Source: Pacificitalea manganoxidans (lineage in GTDB: Bacteria; Pseudomonadota; Alphaproteobacteria; Rhodobacterales; Rhodobacteraceae). Taken from it: DNA of 64,000 bases. Under the pieces are notes generated by a model. It did not search any database. It was not told where the DNA came from and saw only the letters and a program-made list of their open reading frames with translations. The first letter of the stretch is position 1, and the number at the start of each line of letters is the position of its first letter. Of the stretch, positions 17,993 to 27,201 are shown one piece after another. The stretch lies in NCBI RefSeq assembly GCF_002504165.1, contig NZ_CP021406.1, positions 1 through 64,000 of the forward strand, in the 5' to 3' direction. The position numbers were made by a program, and so were the translations under genes.

Positions 17993-18505
17993 CAGATCGG
18001 TGTCTCCTGAGGTGCTCGAAGGCGCCGCAACTCAACCCCGGTCTATTGTTGCATTATAGGTCGTGGTGGCGTCGCGGTGCTGGCATGAACAGTGAGGCCA
18101 AGCCAGAAATCAGGGAGCGGTCGACAAACGTGGTCGTTCCCGATCAACGGCTCGATCATTGGGTCGGGGAGATTTGCGAATGCTTCCTTGAGATGTCCGC
18201 AGATTGGCTCGAACGTGCACAGTTTGGAGCGAGGCTTGAAAGCGCGCCGTCAGGGCCAATCGGTGTCAATCGTGTGCGCGGCGGAGCCCAGACCGTCTAT
18301 CGAACAAGATCAGCAGAGGCCCGTTCGAGCGCCAGGTTCTAATAACTTATGCCCCATACTAGGTGAGGACATCGCCGACACCATTCATGCCCATTCGACG
18401 CTGAGCGACGCTTTGCAGCAAGCCCCACTGTGAGCGAGCATGGCAAACCACGCGTGAGCGACACTTGGCAACCAAACCTAGCCAGCAATGAAGAGTAGTA
18501 AACTA
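17993..18505. other. gene-poor stretch with a decayed lpd tail
   Basis: About 510 bp without an intact gene. The plus strand 18341-18433 reads ILGEDIADTIHAHSTLSDAL, which matches the C-terminal end of dihydrolipoamide dehydrogenases (usual form EDIARTCHAHPTLSEAL). At 18430-18475 there are two imperfect copies of a GTGAGCGA...TTGGCAA unit. The rest (18046-18340) is open in places but resembles nothing I recognise. The region looks like a scar between the bioY operon and etfBA. Confidence 0.5.
18341..18433 (+). pseudogene. dihydrolipoamide dehydrogenase C-terminal fragment
   Basis: Only the last ~25 codons remain, with the HAHSTLSDAL motif that in lipoamide dehydrogenases carries the active-site His of the dimer partner (HAHPT). 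No upstream FAD or NAD domains are present. The identification rests on this short but distinctive motif. Confidence 0.5.
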
Positions 18506-19264
18506 ATGAAAATTCTCGTGCCTATCAAACGCGTGATCGACTATAACGTGAAAGTTCGTGTCAAAGCGGACGGATCGGGTGTTGATCTGGTCAATGTGAA
18601 AATGTCCATGAATCCCTTCGACGAAATCGCCGTCGAACAGGCGATTCGTCTGAGAGAAGCCGGTCAGGCTGAAGAGGTCATCGTTGTCTCCATCGGTGTG
18701 AACCAAGCGCAGGAAACGCTGCGCACCGCGCTTGCCATGGGCGCAGACCGTGCGATTCTCGTGGTGGCATCGGACGACGTACACAAAGACATTGAACCGC
18801 TGGCCGTTGCCAAGATCCTCAAGGCGATCGTCGACGAAGAGCAGCCGGGCCTTGTGCTCTGCGGCAAACAGGCGATCGACAACGACATGAATGCCACCGG
18901 CCAGATGCTGTCCGCACTGATGGGCTGGTCGCAGGCGACATTCGCCTCTGAAGTCGCCATCGAAGGCGACAAGGCGAAGGTCACCCGCGAAGTCGACGGC
19001 GGCTTGCAGACCATTGAGGTCACCATGCCGACGGTCGTCACCGTGGACCTGCGCCTCAACGAGCCGCGCTATGCCTCGCTGCCGAACATCATGAAGGCCA
19101 AGAAAAAGCCGTTGGATGAAAAGACTGCCGAAGACTACGGCGTCGATGTCTCCAACCGCCTGGAAATCGTCAAAACCGTAGAGCCTGCCGAGCGTGCCGC
19201 TGGCATCCAGGTCGGTTCGGTCGACGAGCTTGTAGCGAAACTCAAAGAAGCGGGGGCTGTGTAA
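18506..19264 (+). CDS. etfB: electron transfer flavoprotein subunit beta (copy 1)
   Basis: 252 residues from the ATG at 18506 ([19 protein letters not shown]). The ETF beta signature [19 protein letters not shown] and the AMP-binding region ([26 protein letters not shown]) are complete. With EtfA it accepts electrons from acyl-CoA dehydrogenases and passes them to ETF-ubiquinone oxidoreductase. The start is preceded by a weak ribosome site. The stop overlaps etfA. A nearly identical pair of the same lengths lies at 31584-33268. Confidence 0.95.
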   Translation: MKILVPIKRVIDYNVKVRVKADGSGVDLVNVKMSMNPFDEIAVEQAIRLREAGQAEEVIVVSIGVNQAQETLRTALAMGADRAILVVASDDVHKDIEPLAVAKILKAIVDEEQPGLVLCGKQAIDNDMNATGQMLSALMGWSQATFASEVAIEGDKAKVTREVDGGLQTIEVTMPTVVTVDLRLNEPRYASLPNIMKAKKKPLDEKTAEDYGVDVSNRLEIVKTVEPAERAAGIQVGSVDELVAKLKEAGAV

Positions 19265-20190
19265 TGGCTGTTCTTCTGATTGCGGAACTTTCCGATGGCG
19301 AGCTGTCCATGGACGCGACTGCCAAGGCCGTGACCGCGGCCCAGGAACTGGGCGATGTGACTGTTCTGGCGGCCGGCAGCTCTGCTGCGGCAGCGGGCGA
19401 AGCGGCCTCCAAGATCGACGGGGTGTCCAAGGTGCTGGTCGCCGAAGACCCGATGCTGGGCCACCGTCTGGCCGAAGCCACAGCGGCGCTGATCGTGTCC
19501 CTGGCGGGTGACTACGACCACATCGTCGCCCCTGCGACCACCGACGCCAAGAACGTGATGCCCCGCGTCGCGGCTCTGCTAGACGTCATGGTGATCTCGG
19601 ATGCCTCTGGTGTTGTCGATGCCGACACGTTCGAGCGTCCGATCTATGCGGGTAACGCGGTTCAGACCGTGAAATCCAGCGACGCCAAGAAAGTCATCAC
19701 CTTCCGCACATCGACCTTTGACGCTGCTGGCGAAGGTGGCTCTGCCAGCGTCGAGACCATTTCGGCTGCTGAGAACCCCGGCCTGTCCACATGGGTCGAA
19801 GACAAGGTTGCCGAATCCGACCGTCCCGAGTTGACAAGCGCGGGCGTGGTGGTCTCTGGTGGTCGTGGCGTCGGCTCCGAAGAAAACTTCGCGCTGATCG
19901 AAAAACTGGCCGACAAGCTGGGCGCTGCCGTTGGCGCGTCGCGCGCGGCGGTCGATTCAGGCTATGCCCCGAACGATTGGCAGGTGGGTCAGACCGGCAA
20001 GGTCGTAGCACCCAATCTCTATATCGCTGTTGGTATCTCGGGTGCGATCCAGCACCTCGCCGGGATGAAAGACTCAAAGATCATCGTCGCGATCAACAAA
20101 GACGAAGAAGCGCCGATCTTCCAAGTGGCCGACTACAGTCTGGTGGCGGATCTTTTTGATGCCATTCCCGAACTAGTCGAAAAGCTGTGA
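19264..20190 (+). CDS. etfA: electron transfer flavoprotein subunit alpha (copy 1)
   Basis: 308 residues. The C-terminal FAD domain shows [38 protein letters not shown] and [11 protein letters not shown]. It binds the redox-active FAD of the ETF heterodimer. The ATG overlaps the etfB stop (TAATG). Its length equals that of copy 2 at 32342. It is followed by a 140-bp gap with an ACAAACAAACG element and then a TRAP operon. Confidence 0.95.
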   Translation: MAVLLIAELSDGELSMDATAKAVTAAQELGDVTVLAAGSSAAAAGEAASKIDGVSKVLVAEDPMLGHRLAEATAALIVSLAGDYDHIVAPATTDAKNVMPRVAALLDVMVISDASGVVDADTFERPIYAGNAVQTVKSSDAKKVITFRTSTFDAAGEGGSASVETISAAENPGLSTWVEDKVAESDRPELTSAGVVVSGGRGVGSEENFALIEKLADKLGAAVGASRAAVDSGYAPNDWQVGQTGKVVAPNLYIAVGISGAIQHLAGMKDSKIIVAINKDEEAPIFQVADYSLVADLFDAIPELVEKL

Positions 20191-20220
20191 ATGTAATCAA
20201 TCCCCTGTGGGGAAAAAGGC

Positions 20221-20250
20221 TTGTTTTAACAAACAAACGTAAGTATTGTT
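20221..20250. promoter_or_regulatory. candidate TetR-type operator upstream of second TRAP operon
   Basis: TTGTTTTAACAA forms a short palindrome (20221-20232) that runs into ACAAACAAACG at 20229-20239, identical to one arm of the operator at 12286-12309. The second arm is poorly conserved. It lies in the gap between etfA and dctQ and may tie this operon to the same regulator. Confidence 0.4.
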
Positions 20251-20330
20251 AAGTCAGGCATGCTGGCCGCGCTTCTTCGTTGTGAAAAGAGGGGTGAGGA
20301 TGAGCGTGCCAGAGGACGGGAGGACTTCAA

Positions 20331-20825
20331 TTGACTATCAGCGCTGCTGTGAAAAAGTGTGTTGCCGGGGGAGAGTTTGTTGCGCGTGCCGCGCTCTTCC
20401 TGATGGTGGTGCATGTCTGTGCCGAAGCAATTGGGCGGTACATCTTCAATCAACCCCTGCCGATGACCATCGAGATCGTTGCGTCTTACTATCTCGTAGC
20501 GATCATTTTCTGGTCCCTGGCGGCTGTCGAAATGTCAGACGCTCATACCAAGGTCGAGCTTTTATCCGAGGTCGTCAGTTCCCGTACATCGGCAGTCGCT
20601 GACATGGTGTCGGGCGTTCTGTCAGTCGGGATTCTCACGCTGATGGTGGTTGCTGCCTTTCATGAGGCGATCACGCAGACACGGGTTCTTGCTGTCGCGA
20701 GCGGGCCCTTTTTCGACTTGCCGGTCTGGCCCGCACGATGGCTGGTGCCCACCGGCTTCGCAATGTTCCTTGCCGTGCTTGTCATGCGCGTTTGGGACGC
20801 AAGGCGTGGGGCAGTGTCGGCATGA
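20331..20825 (+). CDS. dctQ: TRAP transporter small permease subunit (DctQ family, second system)
   Basis: 164 residues with four hydrophobic segments; AALFLMVVHVCAEAIGRYIF and FWSLAAVEMSDAHTKVELL fit DctQ. The start is a TTG at 20331 placed after GGACGGGAGG; no in-frame ATG lies near. It forms a TRAP system with the DctM at 20878 and the DctP at 22258, here in Q-M-P order rather than the P-Q-M order of the first system. Confidence 0.85.
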   Translation: MTISAAVKKCVAGGEFVARAALFLMVVHVCAEAIGRYIFNQPLPMTIEIVASYYLVAIIFWSLAAVEMSDAHTKVELLSEVVSSRTSAVADMVSGVLSVGILTLMVVAAFHEAITQTRVLAVASGPFFDLPVWPARWLVPTGFAMFLAVLVMRVWDARRGAVSA

Positions 20826-20877
20826 GGACAGTTGATCCGACTTCCAACCGGTAACATTCAAAAGGAGACGCTAGACC

Positions 20878-22197
20878 ATGGCGAATGTAACCATTGGCTT
20901 CATAGGTTTGGGCGCGCTTGTCGTCTTGCTGTTTATCAGGATGCATATCGGCTTGGCGCTCGCACTCGTCTCCGTTTTGGGGTTGGCGACCATCCGTGGC
21001 TTTGATTCAGCCTATGGAGCACTTAGATCATTGCCCTACGATTTTGCGGCGAACTGGTCTTTGACGGCGATACCGATGTTTCTGCTGATGGGGGCGATTG
21101 CCTTCCATGGTGGATTGACATCCGGCCTGTTCAGGGCGGCAAAGGCATGGCTGGGGCGGTTGCCGGGCGGGCTTGCCGTGGCATCCACATTAGCCTGCGC
21201 CATATTCGCGGCTGTCAGCGGCTCAAGCCTGGCCACGGCCTCCGCCATGGGACGCATCGCGATACCCGAGATGCTCAGGGCACGTTACGATCCCGGTCTG
21301 GCCGCAGGGACGGTCGCCGCCGCAGGCACCATCGGCTCTCTGATACCGCCGAGTATCCTGATGATCCTCTATGCCGTCTTTACCGAGCAATCGATCAGTA
21401 TGTGCTTGATGGCAGGCATTTTGCCCGGTCTTCTTACTGCCATCATGTATTCCGCCATGATCGTCCTTCGCTGTGTTTTCAATAAAGACCTTGCGCCGGC
21501 TGTCGAGGAATCCGCGTCGCCCTGGGCAGAGCGGATCGGTTCGGCGAAAGAGGTCTGGCCCGTTCTTTTGGTCGCCGGTGGCGTGGTTGTGTCAATCTAT
21601 GCCGGCATCGCCACCGAGGTCGAGGCGGCCGGGATCGGTGCCGCGCTGATGGCTATCGTCGCGTTCACGAAATTGCGGAGCGGCACTAGGGCAAGTGGCA
21701 TGATGGAAGCCGCCCGTGAAACGGTAGTGTCGACAGGTTCCATTTTGCTGATTGCCATTGGGGCCAGCCTTTTGACCCGCTTTGTCGTGATCAGCGGCAT
21801 TCCGAATTTCATTAATGTTCAGTTGATGGAAATGGGTTCGAGCCCGACAACGATCCTGTTTGCCATTGCGGCTTTCACGATCATTTTGGGAATGTTTCTC
21901 GACCCGATGGGCGTTCTTCTGATCACGCTTCCGATCGTGCTTCCTCTTGTCGAGGCGGCGGACATTAATCTGATCTGGTTTGGTGTCATCATGATCAAAC
22001 TCATCGAAATTGGGCTGATTTCGCCGCCCATCGGTATGAATGTCTTTGTCATCAAGGGGGTTGTTGGAAACACCATATCGCTGAGTACGATTTTCCGTGG
22101 AATAGGCTGGTTCTTTGTCATTGAGATCATCACCCTCTCTATTCTAATTCTATTTCCCCAAATATCCCTATTCATCCCCAACTTGATGATTCGCTAA
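20878..22197 (+). CDS. dctM: TRAP transporter large permease subunit (DctM family, second system)
   Basis: 439 residues, about 12 membrane helices. FAAVSGSSLATASAMGRIAIPEM and IEIGLISPPIGMNVFVIKG are the DctM hallmarks. An AGGAG ribosome site precedes the ATG. It lies between its small subunit and its binding protein. Sequence divergence from the DctM at 16055 indicates an independent system and not a local duplication. Confidence 0.93.
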   Translation: MANVTIGFIGLGALVVLLFIRMHIGLALALVSVLGLATIRGFDSAYGALRSLPYDFAANWSLTAIPMFLLMGAIAFHGGLTSGLFRAAKAWLGRLPGGLAVASTLACAIFAAVSGSSLATASAMGRIAIPEMLRARYDPGLAAGTVAAAGTIGSLIPPSILMILYAVFTEQSISMCLMAGILPGLLTAIMYSAMIVLRCVFNKDLAPAVEESASPWAERIGSAKEVWPVLLVAGGVVVSIYAGIATEVEAAGIGAALMAIVAFTKLRSGTRASGMMEAARETVVSTGSILLIAIGASLLTRFVVISGIPNFINVQLMEMGSSPTTILFAIAAFTIILGMFLDPMGVLLITLPIVLPLVEAADINLIWFGVIMIKLIEIGLISPPIGMNVFVIKGVVGNTISLSTIFRGIGWFFVIEIITLSILILFPQISLFIPNLMIR

Positions 22198-22257
22198 CTC
22201 AAAAGCCGTGTTCGCGGATCTTAACTGCCACCCAACGTGTCTAAACAGGAGAAGAAA

Positions 22258-23385
22258 ATGTTGAATAAACATATTAAACAAGCTTGCGCTGGTTTGGTAG
22301 CAAGCCTGTCTCTCGTGGTCGGGTCCGACGTGTCTGCAGAGGGCGCGCGTCATCTGATCTATGCCAACTATCAACCGCCATCCACCGCGGCAAACCAGTT
22401 TGGGTATGGCCCCTATTTTGAAGCCGTCACCAAGGACACAAACAACGAGCTGACCTTTGAACTGATCACAGGCGGCGCCTTGCTCAGTGCCAAGGCGATG
22501 CTGCCGGGTCTGCGTGATAATATTGCTGATGGCGGATTTGTCGTATCGATTTACACACCCAGCGACCTTCCTCGGGACTCCATGCTGACGGAAATGGCGC
22601 TGATCGGTGAAAATCCTGCTGTTATGGCAGCAGCGGTCGCCGAAACGGTTCTGCTGGGCTGCCCCGATTGTCTGGAGGAATGGGCGGATGCCGGCGTTGC
22701 CTATGTCGCTCCATATGCGACATTGCCCTATTACCTGATGTGCAAGGGCGATTTGCAGAGCAGTGCGGATATCGAGGGCAAGAAAGTGCGCGCGAGCGGC
22801 GCATGGGGTAAATGGGTCAGTGATTTGGGTGGCGTGCCAGTTAACCTGCCGTCCTCGGAGATCTATCAGTCGATTGAGCGCGGTCAGGCTGATTGCGCGC
22901 TTGGTTCGGCCGCATGGCTGAAACAGCAATCGCTAATTGATCTTGTTGACACGATCGTCGATGTGCCAATGGGCACGTTCCATGGTGGCGGCTATGTGAT
23001 TTACTCCAAGACAACATGGGACAAGCTTAGCGAGGATCAGAAGACGGCGTTGATCGTCAACGCGCCTATAGCGATGTCCGGTGAGATCTTGCGCGGCTAT
23101 CTGCCTGAAGACCTTGAAGCAATGGAAATGGCCCGGGAAAAGGGGATTAAGTTCCTGGAACCCGATGAGGCGCTGCTTGAAAAGCTTGCCGAGTACAAAG
23201 CCAAAGAAGTGACCCAGGTCGTCAGCCTTGCAGAGAGCCGGGGCGTTGAAAACGCAAGCGACATCATCGCGACGTTCCTTGAGAACAAGGAAAAATGGGA
23301 CGGTCTGAGCGCTGAATTCGGCGAGGATCCGGAGAAATACGAAGAAGTGCTCTATCGTGAAATCTTCTCCAAATTCAAACCATAA
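22258..23385 (+). CDS. dctP: TRAP transporter substrate-binding protein (DctP family, second system)
   Basis: 375 residues with a signal peptide (MLNKHIKQACAGLVASLSLV, cleavage near VSAEG). ADIEGKKVRASGAWGKWV and VPVNLPSSEIYQSIERGQAD match the DctP fold with the conserved ligand-binding Arg. The ATG at 22258 follows AGGAGAAG; a further upstream start would add seven residues. It serves the Q-M pair immediately upstream, and the pathway genes begin 18 bp downstream. Confidence 0.92.
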   Translation: MLNKHIKQACAGLVASLSLVVGSDVSAEGARHLIYANYQPPSTAANQFGYGPYFEAVTKDTNNELTFELITGGALLSAKAMLPGLRDNIADGGFVVSIYTPSDLPRDSMLTEMALIGENPAVMAAAVAETVLLGCPDCLEEWADAGVAYVAPYATLPYYLMCKGDLQSSADIEGKKVRASGAWGKWVSDLGGVPVNLPSSEIYQSIERGQADCALGSAAWLKQQSLIDLVDTIVDVPMGTFHGGGYVIYSKTTWDKLSEDQKTALIVNAPIAMSGEILRGYLPEDLEAMEMAREKGIKFLEPDEALLEKLAEYKAKEVTQVVSLAESRGVENASDIIATFLENKEKWDGLSAEFGEDPEKYEEVLYREIFSKFKP

Positions 23386-23403
23386 GAGCGTGGAGAAACA
23401 CCG

Positions 23404-24591
23404 ATGACTGAAGTCACTCTGTTGGCGGCGTCGGCGGTTCCGGTCGGGAAAATTCAATCCCGGCCGGATGCTCCGATCCAAATAGTTGAACACGAGCTGC
23501 TCTCGGATGTGGTGAGCCAAGCGCTTGGACAGGCCAATGTCGACAAGGCGCAGGTCGGGGCAATGATTTTCTCAGAGCCGCACATCTACACAAGGCAAAA
23601 TTACTTTGCGACCTTCATGGCCGGCTACCTGGGAATGAAATGTACCGGCGCCGTGATGGAGGTCCTGGGAAACGGGATGACCGGCGGGCTGGCGTTTGAT
23701 CAGGCCGCCGATGAAATCAGCTTGGGTCGGGCAGAGGTGGCTCTGGCACTTGGGGTCAATCTGGAAACCGCAGTCCCGGCGACCGAGCATATGAACTATT
23801 CGATGCGCTCAACCGGGGATGTAGATTTTCAATCTCCCGCTGGATTCACGCCAATCTCCTGGTATGCGATGGATGCGGTTCGGTACATGCACGAGACAGG
23901 CGCAACCCGGGAGCAAATCTCATCGGTGGCGCTGAAGAACCGCAAACATGCGATGTTGAACCCCCTGGCGCAGTTCCGGAAGCCGATGACCATGGAGGAT
24001 ATCCTGGCTGCCAAGCCGATCGTGCATCCGTTGTCGCTTTTGGATGTTCCGCCACGGTCGGACGGTGCTGTCTGTCTGGTGCTTGCCTCGCGGCGGGTGG
24101 CCGAGCAAAGCGGTCGACCGTACCTGGTGTTGCGCGGTCGCGGCTCCTATCATGAGGGGGTCCATCAGATTGCCGATGCACCTGCCGACATGATCGCCTT
24201 TAACGCGGCACAGCGGGCCGGGCAGGCAGTCTATAAGGATGCGGGTCTGACCCCGGATCAGATCGACATCGCAGAGCTTTACGCGCCCTGTACAATTGTT
24301 GAAATTCTCGTGGCCGAAGCGCTTGGCCTGTTGGAAAAAGGCAAGGGTGCCGCGCAGACCGAGCGGGGCGACACTACGTTTGGCGGGCGGATTCCCATCA
24401 ACACCTCCGGTGGCTGTCAGTCGCGGGGGCACCCGGCACGGCTGACGCCGCTCTACAATGCTTTGGAACTATATCAACAGCTGACATCGCAGGCCGGTGA
24501 CCGGCAGGTCGAAGGGGCGCGGGTTGGTTTGATGTGTTGCGAGCTTGGGAATTACAACGCCGCACTTACGCATATTCTGGAGTCCGCATGA
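23404..24591 (+). CDS. thiolase-like protein lacking the nucleophilic Cys (Ltp2-like)
   Basis: 395 residues with the thiolase fold, related to sterol-carrier-type thiolases. Where true thiolases have the nucleophile (N-R-L-C-G-S-G), this protein has MEVLGNGMTGG with Leu at about residue 88. The C-terminal SGGCQSRGHPARLT keeps the His-Pro loop, while the usual NEAFA motif reads ELYAPC. Such Cys-less members paired with DUF35 proteins (for example Ltp2-ChsH2) act as retro-aldolases on CoA esters. The gene overlaps the DUF35 gene by ATGA. Thiolytic cleavage is unlikely. Confidence 0.8.
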   Translation: MTEVTLLAASAVPVGKIQSRPDAPIQIVEHELLSDVVSQALGQANVDKAQVGAMIFSEPHIYTRQNYFATFMAGYLGMKCTGAVMEVLGNGMTGGLAFDQAADEISLGRAEVALALGVNLETAVPATEHMNYSMRSTGDVDFQSPAGFTPISWYAMDAVRYMHETGATREQISSVALKNRKHAMLNPLAQFRKPMTMEDILAAKPIVHPLSLLDVPPRSDGAVCLVLASRRVAEQSGRPYLVLRGRGSYHEGVHQIADAPADMIAFNAAQRAGQAVYKDAGLTPDQIDIAELYAPCTIVEILVAEALGLLEKGKGAAQTERGDTTFGGRIPINTSGGCQSRGHPARLTPLYNALELYQQLTSQAGDRQVEGARVGLMCCELGNYNAALTHILESA

Positions 24592-25028
24592 TCGAGCATC
24601 TCGTCCCAATGAGTGGCGATCGTCCTTATCCGCCACGCACCACAGATTTCACGCAAACCTTCTGGGATGGTCTTTCCGAACGGCGGTTTCTGACCACCGT
24701 GTGCAAAGAGTGCGGGAAGAAAACATTTCCACCGAAACCGATATGCCCGGCATGTATGAGTGCCAAGGTGGAGTGGGTGGAACTGGCCGGTGAAGGCCAT
24801 ATCTATTCCTTTACGATCATCCACGCCGCTCCCAGCATCTTTTCGCAAGAAACGCCCTATGCCGTGGGCATTGTCGATACTGTCGAAGGGTTGCGCCTGG
24901 GCGCCCGCCTGCTGATGTCGCCTGACAGGCTGCGAGTTTCGATGCCGGTCTCGATCGCACGGATGGATTACGAAGATGGGCCTTACTTTGGTTTTGTAGA
25001 AACGAAAGGCGACAGTGCCGATGTTTGA
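24588..25028 (+). CDS. DUF35/OB-fold protein with rubredoxin-like zinc ribbon
   Basis: 146 residues. A four-Cys zinc ribbon (CKECG ... CPACM, residues ~39-56) precedes an OB-fold (GHIYSFTIIHAA ... PYAVGIVDTVEG). Such DUF35 proteins bind acyl-CoA and form complexes with thiolase-like partners, here the gene directly upstream whose stop overlaps its start. It ends overlapping the start of the NDP-forming acyl-CoA synthetase. It is probably an obligate subunit of the thiolase-like aldolase. Confidence 0.88.
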   Translation: MIEHLVPMSGDRPYPPRTTDFTQTFWDGLSERRFLTTVCKECGKKTFPPKPICPACMSAKVEWVELAGEGHIYSFTIIHAAPSIFSQETPYAVGIVDTVEGLRLGARLLMSPDRLRVSMPVSIARMDYEDGPYFGFVETKGDSADV

Positions 25029-27201
25029 ACGATCCCTTCATACACATGAACAGCTGCGGTGTCTGGTGCGGCCCGACAGCATTGCCGTTGTCGGCGCTTC
25101 GCCGAAAGCGGGCACTTTCGGGAAGCGTACATTGGAAAATCTGGCCGGGTATGGTGGCCCGGTCAGTGCGGTCAATCCCAAGTATCAGGAAATCGACGGG
25201 GTGCCCTGCTATCCGTCCCTTGATGCAATTCCACAGGTTCCCGACTGCGTGGTGCTTTGTGTGGCCAGTGAACTCGTCATTTCGATGGTGGAAAGCTGTG
25301 CCGAGCTGGGTGTCGGAGGCGTGATTATCTACGCTTCGGGTTTTGCAGAGTTGCCCGGAGAGGAAGGGGCGCTGGCTCAGGCGCGCTTGGCGGAGATTTC
25401 GCAGAACACGGGACTTCGGATTGCCGGACCAAACTGTGCCGGTCTTCTGAATTTTTCAACAGGTGCGCTCATGCATTTCGTCGGGGGGCTTGCGCCTGAT
25501 GAAATGGTGCTGGGCCCCATCGGGTTGGTATCGCAAAGTGGGGGCATCGGTTACGGCCTCCTTCAGGCGATGGACCGGCAGATAGGATTCAGTCATTTCT
25601 TCGCGGTTGGAAATTCCTGTGATGTAGATGCCTGCGATCTGATGAACTACATGCTCGATGATCCCGAAACCTCGGTAATTGTCACCTTTCTTGAGAGTTT
25701 GGACTCCGGGCAAAGATTGCGCGAGCTGGGCCAGCGGGCGCTGGAAAAAAACAAGCCGATCATCATTTGCAAAACCGGTCAGTCCGACAGGAGCCATGCC
25801 GTCATCCGTTCACATACCGGCGCGGTGGTTGGTTCTATCGAGGCCTACCGGGCTTTGTTCGAGGAAAGCGGGATAATCGAAGTGGACAACGTCCAAGGAA
25901 TGACGGAGCTTGCGCATTTTTTCTGCAAGGTACCCGCGCCCGGGACAGGGGGGCTCGGCGTATTGACCACCTCGGGTGGTTTGGCCGTCATGGCGGTTGA
26001 CAAGGCTGAATCCGTGGGTGTCGAACTTCCGTCATTCTCAGAACAGACTCAGGACGATCTACGGTCCATCATTCCCAGCTTTGGTACGATCGCCAACCCG
26101 TTGGACACCACAGCCGCAGCTCAACGCGACCTAGCCTTGTTTCGAGACTGCGTGCTCACCCTGTGCAAGGAAAAAGAGTTTTCGGCGTTGTTGATCGCCG
26201 TGCCTTATGCGGAACCGAACGCCGCGGAAAAGCGCGCTGAGCTGATCTGTGAGGCTGCGCGCAGCAGCCAAATACCGATCGTTATCGCCTGGATGAACGA
26301 AGCGCTGGATTGCACGGCGTCCCGTATTTACGAAAAAGACGAGAACGTTGCGTTTTTCCGTTCGATGACGCAGGCGATGGAGGCTATCCGGGCCTGGCAA
26401 TGGCGTGACGCTTTGCGGGTCAGCCGCCATGAGCCGTCAGCCAAAAGGCTTTCATCCGCGGATGCCTTTGATGCGGTGCGCCCGGTGTTGATGGATGCAG
26501 CCAAGAACAACAGGGCGCTGAGCGAGCGCAACTCCAAACTTGTGTTGCAGGAATACGGGGTGCGCACCACCAAGGAACAGCTGGCGACAAACCGGTCCGA
26601 CGCCATCCAGGCCGCCGAGACGATTGGCTTTCCGGTTGTCCTCAAGGTTGAATCCGCGGACATCCTGCACAAATCCGACGCCGGTCTGGTGGCTCTGGAC
26701 CTCAAAACCGCAGAGGCCGTTGGCGACGCATTCGATACGGTCATGGCGCGCGCGGCCGAAAGGTTCGCGGAAGCGAAGGTCGAGGGCGCTGTCATTCAGG
26801 AAATGGTACCGCAAGGAACCGAGATCATCGTTGGGGCAAAGTATGAGCCGGGCCTGGGTCAGGTTCTTATGTTCGGATTGGGCGGTGTTTTTGTCGAGTT
26901 ACTGAAGGACGTGGCGTTCTCCTTGGCGCCGGTGGCGAAGAGTCGGGTTTTGACACAACTGACGGAATTGAAAAGCGCGGCGTTGTTGCGTGGCTACCGT
27001 GGGGCGCCAGGCGTTGATCTCGATCTTTTGGCGGATCAGATCGCGCGCATTTCCGAGTTTGTGGCCGATTCAGAGGATCTGGTGGCTGAACTTGATGTGA
27101 ACCCCATTTTGGCACGCGCAGATGACGCCACGGCAGTCGATGCGGTCATTATTCCAAATCACACTGCAAGAGCAGTCATTCAGGGGGAAACCCATGCCTA
27201 A
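25021..27201 (+). CDS. acyl-CoA synthetase, NDP-forming (acetate-CoA ligase family)
   Basis: 726 residues from the ATG at 25021 (a GTG six bases earlier is possible). The N-terminal CoA-binding domain starts at IAVVGASPKAGTFGKR; VIRSHTGAVVGS carries the phosphorylated His of the succinyl-CoA-synthetase-like domain; the C-terminal ATP-grasp begins near ALSERNSKLVLQEYGV. Unlike the AMP-forming ligase at 251, it couples CoA-ester formation or cleavage to ADP/ATP. It may activate the substrate or harvest ATP from an acyl-CoA product. It overlaps the DUF35 gene by 8 bp. Confidence 0.9.
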   Translation: MFERSLHTHEQLRCLVRPDSIAVVGASPKAGTFGKRTLENLAGYGGPVSAVNPKYQEIDGVPCYPSLDAIPQVPDCVVLCVASELVISMVESCAELGVGGVIIYASGFAELPGEEGALAQARLAEISQNTGLRIAGPNCAGLLNFSTGALMHFVGGLAPDEMVLGPIGLVSQSGGIGYGLLQAMDRQIGFSHFFAVGNSCDVDACDLMNYMLDDPETSVIVTFLESLDSGQRLRELGQRALEKNKPIIICKTGQSDRSHAVIRSHTGAVVGSIEAYRALFEESGIIEVDNVQGMTELAHFFCKVPAPGTGGLGVLTTSGGLAVMAVDKAESVGVELPSFSEQTQDDLRSIIPSFGTIANPLDTTAAAQRDLALFRDCVLTLCKEKEFSALLIAVPYAEPNAAEKRAELICEAARSSQIPIVIAWMNEALDCTASRIYEKDENVAFFRSMTQAMEAIRAWQWRDALRVSRHEPSAKRLSSADAFDAVRPVLMDAAKNNRALSERNSKLVLQEYGVRTTKEQLATNRSDAIQAAETIGFPVVLKVESADILHKSDAGLVALDLKTAEAVGDAFDTVMARAAERFAEAKVEGAVIQEMVPQGTEIIVGAKYEPGLGQVLMFGLGGVFVELLKDVAFSLAPVAKSRVLTQLTELKSAALLRGYRGAPGVDLDLLADQIARISEFVADSEDLVAELDVNPILARADDATAVDAVIIPNHTARAVIQGETHA

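Noticed and set aside
18046-18342. Open frame of 98 codons in the gap before etfB
   Set aside because: No ribosome site, no recognisable motif, and it overlaps another open frame that contains the lpd relic.
20199-20216. CCCC-TGT-GGGG followed by AAAAA after the first etfA
   Set aside because: The stem is only four base pairs and is followed by A and not T on the coding strand, so it is not a convincing terminator.
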